From assembly GCF_000243115.2 (NCBI RefSeq), contig NZ_CP007035.1:4278001-4342000 (forward strand): DNA of 64,000 nt, in the 5' to 3' direction. The stretch's first letter is position 1, and every line of letters begins with the position of its first letter. Source of the DNA: Niabella soli DSM 19437. GTDB taxonomy: Bacteria; Bacteroidota; Bacteroidia; Chitinophagales; Chitinophagaceae. Below are positions 62,128-64,000 of the stretch, in pieces. Position numbers and translations under genes: made by a program. The notes beneath the pieces were generated by a model. The model saw only the letters and a program-made list of their open reading frames with translations. It had not been told where the DNA came from and did no database searches.

Positions 62128-63972
62128 ATGCCCCAGTTAACCCAACCTATGTTCAGCATTAACGGTACACCGTTGCTGCAGTTTACTTCCTTTTGTTTAC
62201 GACAAAGTATTTTCGATCATCATCAATTTACACTGACGGTTCCTGCCCAGGCAATTGATGGCAAGGCCGGAATGTTTACCCGCTCCGGGGATATGATCGG
62301 TGGTAGTTTCGGCGCGCGGATCGATGGGGTGGGGCTTTCGGGAACCGTACTTTTCAACGGCATCATTACCGGTGTGGAAACGGCGCGGTTCACGGGTCAC
62401 CAGGGTGATGTGCTCATCACAGGTAACAGTCCTACCATCATAATGGACAGCGGCCCGCATTGCAAAAGCTGGGAGAAAAAAGCGATCAAAAATATTGCAC
62501 AGGATGTGCTGAAGTTTTTCCCCCAAAACCTGCTCGAACCCCAAGTGCAGCCGTTATATGGCGCAACACTGGCCTATACCGTGCAGTATAAAGAAACGGC
62601 CTGGCAGTTTTTAAAACGGCTGACCGCCACTTTTGGGGAATGGTTGTTTTGGGATGGCAGAAACCTGGTGATCGGCCCTCCGCGCGACAGCAAAAAAACG
62701 TCGCTGGTATATGGACAGCATTTAAGCCGGTTTAACGTTGCGCTACAGGCGCGGCCCACTCAAATGCAATTGATGGCCTGGGATTATTTAAACAGCAAAA
62801 TATATACAAGTGAACCGCAGGGCGTGGAGCAAAAAGCCGGCCTGAATGGTTGGGGCGAACAGGTGTATAAAGCAGCCCGGACGGTATACGGTACCCGACC
62901 CAAACAATGGAATAACCGGTTTTTGACGAATAAGAAACAACAGGATGATCTCGTGAATTTGCACAGCGCAATGGAAAGCAGCAAGCTGGTACGGTTCAAT
63001 GGCCAGAGCGGCCACCCCGGCGTGGCCATTGGCACCCGGATCGATGTGAGCGGCAACAATGTTTTTACGACGGGCAACGAAGGGTATGGAGAATACCTGG
63101 TAACTGCTGTCAACCATTATGCAGATGGCCAGGGGCATTATGAGAATGATTTTACTGCGGTACCCTCAGGTATCAAAGTGCCGCCGGTAATAGTACCAGC
63201 GGACCCCGTCTGTGAAACGCAAAGCGCTATTGTGACGGATAATAACGATTATAATGGCCTGGGCAGGGTGCGGGTGAAATTTCACTGGATGAACGGATCG
63301 GAGCAAACGCCCTGGATCAGGGTGGCAAGCCCGCACGGCGGGGGTTCCAAGGGGCATTTTTTTATGCCGGAGATTGGTGAAGAGGTAATGGTTGGTTTTG
63401 AGAGTGATAGTGCCACCAAACCTTATGTGATCGGCACCGTATACCACGGCGCGGCAAATAACGGTTTCAGCAATGCCGGCAATGATATTAAAACTATTCA
63501 AACCCGGAGCGGCACCAAAATACGGATGAACGATGCTGAAGGTTCGGTATTTGTGGAGGATCCCAGCGGCAATACCTGGTTTATGGATGGCAAAGGAAAT
63601 ATCAATGTGAACGCGCCGGAAACGATGACATTTACGTGTAAGAATATGAACATTAATGTGCAGGAAAATATGAGCACTTATGTGGGGCAGGACAATTCGC
63701 AGACCGTTGGTATGAATAATACGATTGGTGTGGGGGCCAACCACAGCGCCAGTGTGGGAATGATGAACAGCCTTACAGTAGGTGGTGATAGCCTGCACAC
63801 GATCACTGGCACTTTTACAGAAATGATCGAGGGGGATTTTATCTCGGAATCGAAGCAGGAGCGAAAGGAGATCAGTGAAAAGGGGATTGAGATTTCAAGC
63901 AATGACAGCATTGCCAAGCACGCTCAAAAGGAAATTCACAATAACAGCTTTGGAAACACAAAAGCCAACTAA
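62128..63972 (+). CDS. vgrG: VgrG-type spike protein of a contractile secretion system
   Basis: A 614-residue VgrG/gp27-gp5-like protein. The N-terminal gp27-like part (VYGTRPKQWNNRF, FNGQSGHPGVAIGTRIDVSG) is followed by a gp5 OB domain (around residues 367-445; NDYNGLGRVRVKFHWMNG, FFMPEIGEEVMVGFESDS) and a C-terminal repetitive beta-prism region (residues 450-600). It is the puncturing tip of a type VI system or similar machine, most likely the Bacteroidota T6SS-iii. Another gene starts 5 bp later, so a vgrG/effector operon probably continues past the window. Confidence 0.9.
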   Translation: MPQLTQPMFSINGTPLLQFTSFCLRQSIFDHHQFTLTVPAQAIDGKAGMFTRSGDMIGGSFGARIDGVGLSGTVLFNGIITGVETARFTGHQGDVLITGNSPTIIMDSGPHCKSWEKKAIKNIAQDVLKFFPQNLLEPQVQPLYGATLAYTVQYKETAWQFLKRLTATFGEWLFWDGRNLVIGPPRDSKKTSLVYGQHLSRFNVALQARPTQMQLMAWDYLNSKIYTSEPQGVEQKAGLNGWGEQVYKAARTVYGTRPKQWNNRFLTNKKQQDDLVNLHSAMESSKLVRFNGQSGHPGVAIGTRIDVSGNNVFTTGNEGYGEYLVTAVNHYADGQGHYENDFTAVPSGIKVPPVIVPADPVCETQSAIVTDNNDYNGLGRVRVKFHWMNGSEQTPWIRVASPHGGGSKGHFFMPEIGEEVMVGFESDSATKPYVIGTVYHGAANNGFSNAGNDIKTIQTRSGTKIRMNDAEGSVFVEDPSGNTWFMDGKGNINVNAPETMTFTCKNMNINVQENMSTYVGQDNSQTVGMNNTIGVGANHSASVGMMNSLTVGGDSLHTITGTFTEMIEGDFISESKQERKEISEKGIEISSNDSIAKHAQKEIHNNSFGNTKAN

Positions 63973-63977
63973 AACCC

Positions 63978-64000
63978 ATGAGCCACACAAGATATGTAAA
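63978..64000 (+). CDS. Start of a gene cut by the window edge
   Basis: An ATG at 63978 opens a frame (MSHTRYV...) 5 bp after vgrG. Only seven codons are visible, so the function is unknown; an effector, adaptor or PAAR-like gene would be expected in this position. Confidence 0.4.

Overview
The window looks like chromosome from a Bacteroidota member, most likely a Chitinophagaceae (Niabella-like) organism; the genus is a guess from general gene character. Supporting signs are Bacteroidetes-type promoters (TTTG-N19-TAnnTTTG before efp and mraZ), long class II ketol-acid reductoisomerase, FtsQ/FtsZ/MraY of Bacteroidetes type, a VgrG spike protein, and many intergenic palindromic repeats. No tRNA, rRNA, CRISPR array, insertion sequence or prophage was seen.

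Region 1 (1-9.4 kb) holds mixed housekeeping and accessory genes: aconitase, a Crp-like regulator with two small membrane proteins, a WYL-type regulator convergent with a DinB-fold gene, threonine deaminase (ilvA), an outer-membrane-type protein and a secreted Ala/Lys-rich protein with LEA-like 11-residue repeats.

Region 2 (9.4-21 kb) is a leftward branched-chain amino acid operon: leuA, a LeuB-fold protein that has lost its catalytic residues, ilvD, ilvB, ilvN and ilvC. Two DinB-fold proteins, a methyltransferase and a VOC-fold protein sit between these genes. It ends at a strong terminator after ilvC, followed by a twin-ATPase ABC protein. leuC and leuD are absent here.

Region 3 (21-38 kb) contains two helical-repeat proteins, a 1298-residue AsmA-like envelope protein flanked by related inverted-repeat elements, metG, a toxin-antitoxin pair whose toxin is frameshifted, tandem LD-carboxypeptidases, a dicarboxylate symporter and a CPA2 antiporter.

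Region 4 (38-55.5 kb) is the rightward division and cell-wall (dcw) cluster: mraZ, rsmH, ftsL, ftsI, murE, mraY, murD, ftsW, murG, murC, ftsQ, ftsA, ftsZ, closed by an intrinsic terminator. murF and ddl are not in it. Its promoter carries MraZ-box-like repeats, and the region upstream has three perfect DnaA boxes, one overlapping the promoter.

Region 5 (55.5-64 kb) has an F420-reductase-like NADP-binding protein, a small membrane protein, accC-accB, efp with an unusual Arg-type tip loop, a very AT-rich spacer, a porin-like protein, a GNAT acetyltransferase and a VgrG gene at the right edge.

The best candidates for new biology are the LeuB-fold pseudoenzyme and the interspersed accessory genes in the ilv/leu operon, the DnaA-box/MraZ-box promoter of the dcw cluster, the Arg-tip EF-P, and several families of hairpin repeats at gene junctions.
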